Positions 6,136 through 8,104 of a stretch of 8,104 nucleotides of DNA are shown here, piece after piece. The notes beneath the pieces are model-generated. The model did not search any database. It was given only the letters and a program-made list of their open reading frames with translations, and was not told where the DNA came from. Location: positions 1 through 8,104 of the forward strand of contig CALJVK010000032.1 in NCBI GenBank assembly GCA_937773465.1, read 5' to 3'. Positions within the stretch are counted from its first letter, which is position 1, and each line of letters begins with the position of its first letter. The translations under genes and the position numbers were made by a program. Origin of the DNA: an uncultured Flavobacteriaceae bacterium (GTDB lineage Bacteria; Bacteroidota; Bacteroidia; Flavobacteriales; Flavobacteriaceae).

Positions 6136-7844
6136 TAATCTATTTTTAATTCTAAAACTATTTGTTTGATTTTCTTCTTTAATAAGTACTCTGTGCTGCT
6201 ATAACTTTCCTCTTCGTTTACTTTTTCATTAACGCTAATATAGAACTTAATTTTCGGTTCAGTTCCACTAGGTCTTAGCGCTACTTTTGTGCCGTCTAAT
6301 GTTGTGAAGATTAAAACATTTGATTTTGGTAATAAAATTTTTGCTTTGGAATTAGTCTTACAATCTATTGAAGTGGAAGATTCAAAATCATCAATTTTAA
6401 TAATTTGTGAATTGCCAATTGTTTTGGGTGGCTCATTCCTAAAACTATTCATTATGTTATTTATCTCTTTATTCCCATGTATACCCTTTTTAGTTAAAGA
6501 AATCAACTCTTCTTTATATAGCCCATATTTCATGTGGATATCTTGTAATTTTGAGTATACGCTATTTCCTTCATTTTTTAATAGTGCTGCAATTTCACAA
6601 GAAAGTAGAGTAGAAGTGATTGCATCTTTATCTCTTACGAAATCTCCAACCATAAAACCAAAACTTTCTTCACCTCCTCCAATAAAATCTAACTCAGGAA
6701 AGTCTTTAATCATTTTAGCGATCCATTTAAAACCAGTTAGCCCTAATTTACATTCAATATTATATGCCTTGGCTATTTTATCTATTAATGGAGTGGAAAC
6801 AATAGTAGATCCTATAAATTGATTTCCATTTAATTTGTTTTCGACTTTCCATTTTTGACATAAGTATTCTATTAATATGGCCATAACTTCATTTCCATTT
6901 AACAAAACCAATTCATTGCTATTATTTCTAACAGCTATTCCAAACCTATCTCCATCTGGATCTGTTCCTATGACTATATCTGCATTGTGTTTATTACCTA
7001 GCTTTAAAGCCATGTCTAAAGCTTCAGTCTCTTCTGGATTAGGGGATTTTACAGTTGGGAAATTACCATCTGGTATCCTTTGCTCTTCAACTATATATAC
7101 ATTATTAAATCCAGCTTTTTTTAAAACTTCAGGGATTAAAGTTATTGATGTACCGTGTAATGAAGTGAAAACTATGTTTAATTTATTTTTAATTTCTTTA
7201 TTATCGGACAATTTTCCGTTTTGAATACTGTTTTTAATAAAAACATCATCAACTTCTTTGTCTATGTATTCAATTAAATTACTATTTGATTTGAATTTTA
7301 TTTCCCTATAACCCAGTTTATTAATTTCGTTTATAATATTTTGATCTTCAGGAGGGACAATTTGACCTCCATCTTCCCAATAAACTTTATAACCATTATA
7401 TTCTGGTGGATTGTGAGATGCGGTTAAAACTATACCACATTGACAATTTAAATGTTTTAATGCAAAAGATAATTCAGGAGTAGGTCTTAAATCACTAAAT
7501 AAATATACTTTAATGTTATTTGCAGAAAACACATCCGCCACTACCTTAGCTAATTCTTTACTATTATTTCTACAATCATAAGCAATAGCTACCGATATAT
7601 TACTTTTAAACACTTTCATCAAATAATTACTAAGACCTTGAGTGTTTTTTCCGAGAGTGTACTTATTTATTCTATTAGTGCCAACTCCCATTAAGCCTCT
7701 CATCCCTCCAGTTCCAAACTCTAAATTTTTATAAAAACTATCTTCAAGTTCATCTTCATTATTAAGTAAAGATTTAGTTTCCTCAATTGTAGTATTGTCA
7801 AAAGGTAATTTTAGCCACTCTTGGTATTTGTCTTTATAACTCAT
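6135..7844 (-). CDS. Phosphoglucomutase/phosphomannomutase family enzyme (PgcA/PGM2-like)
   Basis: This is a 569-residue alpha-D-phosphohexomutase, which interconverts sugar 1- and 6-phosphates in the cytoplasm and feeds nucleotide-sugar synthesis. All four active-site elements are intact. The phosphoserine loop is TASHNP at 141-146 with Ser143, and the metal-binding loop is DPDGDR at 295-300. The sugar-specificity loop is GGGEESFG at 389-396, and the phosphate-binding loop is RPSGTEPK at 524-531. The N-terminal FGTGGMRG at 43-50 and the length of nearly 570 residues fit the long PgcA/PGM2-like group rather than the shorter ManB/GlmM enzymes. Glucose-1-phosphate is the likeliest substrate, but mannose phosphate or phosphopentoses cannot be excluded. 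The TAA overlaps the exporter's ATG by one base. A gap of 59 bases separates it from the glycosyltransferase upstream, and no good promoter is visible there, so read-through from that gene is plausible. Confidence 0.95.
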   Translation of the reverse strand: MSYKDKYQEWLKLPFDNTTIEETKSLLNNEDELEDSFYKNLEFGTGGMRGLMGVGTNRINKYTLGKNTQGLSNYLMKVFKSNISVAIAYDCRNNSKELAKVVADVFSANNIKVYLFSDLRPTPELSFALKHLNCQCGIVLTASHNPPEYNGYKVYWEDGGQIVPPEDQNIINEINKLGYREIKFKSNSNLIEYIDKEVDDVFIKNSIQNGKLSDNKEIKNKLNIVFTSLHGTSITLIPEVLKKAGFNNVYIVEEQRIPDGNFPTVKSPNPEETEALDMALKLGNKHNADIVIGTDPDGDRFGIAVRNNSNELVLLNGNEVMAILIEYLCQKWKVENKLNGNQFIGSTIVSTPLIDKIAKAYNIECKLGLTGFKWIAKMIKDFPELDFIGGGEESFGFMVGDFVRDKDAITSTLLSCEIAALLKNEGNSVYSKLQDIHMKYGLYKEELISLTKKGIHGNKEINNIMNSFRNEPPKTIGNSQIIKIDDFESSTSIDCKTNSKAKILLPKSNVLIFTTLDGTKVALRPSGTEPKIKFYISVNEKVNEEESYSSTEYLLKKKIKQIVLELKID

Positions 7845-7903
7845 TCTATATGTTTTGAATCTTATTTTTAAATAAATGCGAAGTCTTTAACTACAAAATA
7901 TAA

Positions 7904-8104
7904 TTAGCTGTTAATAACAGTTTCTATATTGTAATATTTTTTGTTTTGATTATTTCTAGTTATCATTTCTCCTATAAAACCAGCTACAAAAAATTGACTT
8001 CCAAGAATCATAGTTGTTAAGCTAATGAAGAACTCAGGCTTTTCAGTTATTAGCCTGCTATTAGGGTTGAAATATATTTTATCGACTCCTAAGTATGCTG
8101 CAAA
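7904..8104 (-). CDS. Family 2 glycosyltransferase, C-terminal 66 residues only
   Basis: The frame is open from the window edge and stops at TAA 7906-7904. The visible end contains NPNSRLITEKPEFF, one hydrophobic helix (about residues 26-46 of the visible part, ILGSQFFVAGFIGEMI) and a polar tail rich in Asn and Lys. The pattern of Glu-Lys-Pro, a membrane helix ending in GFIGEMITR and a hydrophilic tail is typical of the C-terminus of DPM1/GtrB/ArnC-like family 2 glycosyltransferases, which move sugars onto polyprenyl phosphate at the inner membrane. The catalytic domain is outside the window, so donor and acceptor cannot be inferred. It is the first gene of the apparent envelope cluster in this window and precedes the mutase by 59 bases. 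Confidence 0.75.
   Translation of the reverse strand, partial: FAAYLGVDKIYFNPNSRLITEKPEFFISLTTMILGSQFFVAGFIGEMITRNNQNKKYYNIETVINS

Noticed and set aside
6289..6822. A 177-codon open frame on the plus strand
   Set aside because: It lies fully antisense to the mutase gene, whose active-site motifs are intact across this stretch. Its translation resembles no family I know and it is explained as a frame shadow in AT-rich coding DNA.
7908..7920. Perfect 6-bp inverted repeat CTGTTAATAACAG with one central base
   Set aside because: It is inside the last codons of the glycosyltransferase, explained by coding sequence (Thr-Val-Ile-Asn-Ser), too short for a stable terminator and not followed by a U run. 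An operator cannot be excluded but nothing supports it.

Overview
The window looks like a chromosomal segment from a low-GC member of the Bacteroidota, most likely a flavobacterium. The evidence is strong A+T richness, no Shine-Dalgarno-like sites before the genes, a secreted protein with a typical type IX secretion (T9SS) sorting domain, and a perfect TAnnTTTG promoter element. All seven recognisable genes lie on the minus strand, so transcription runs from high to low coordinates. Two genes are cut by the window edges. No gene-free gap exceeds about 92 bases. I see no rRNA, tRNA, CRISPR array, insertion sequence or phage gene.

In transcription order, the window opens with the last 66 residues of a membrane-anchored family 2 glycosyltransferase (7904-8104). 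A phosphoglucomutase/phosphomannomutase-type enzyme (6135-7844) and an MsbA-like ABC exporter (4309-6135) follow. These three suit cell-envelope sugar and lipid metabolism. Next come an MbnP-family protein (3656-4312) and a MauG/MbnH-type di-heme protein (2638-3654). Mutase, exporter and MbnP overlap by 1 and 4 bases, and the di-heme gene starts one base after the MbnP stop. The four probably share a transcript and are translationally coupled.

After a 92-base gap comes a YHYH-domain protein with a signal peptide and a T9SS C-terminal domain (1175-2545). A strong hairpin (1116-1147) then separates it from an RsmB/NOP-type RNA cytosine methyltransferase (1-1108) that runs off the low end.

The most interesting part is 1175-4312. 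MbnP and MbnH are known from methanobactin operons, where the di-heme enzyme oxidises a tryptophan of MbnP to kynurenine, and MbnP is a copper-binding periplasmic protein. No methanobactin precursor or biosynthesis gene is present here. The predicted MbnP has exactly two histidines and two tryptophans, and the partner keeps the inter-heme Trp and has a Tyr where MauG has its unusual axial ligand. I infer a kynurenine-type copper-site maturation pair, possibly working with the secreted, histidine-rich YHYH protein. The pair type is recognisable; its role here and the link to the YHYH protein are inference.
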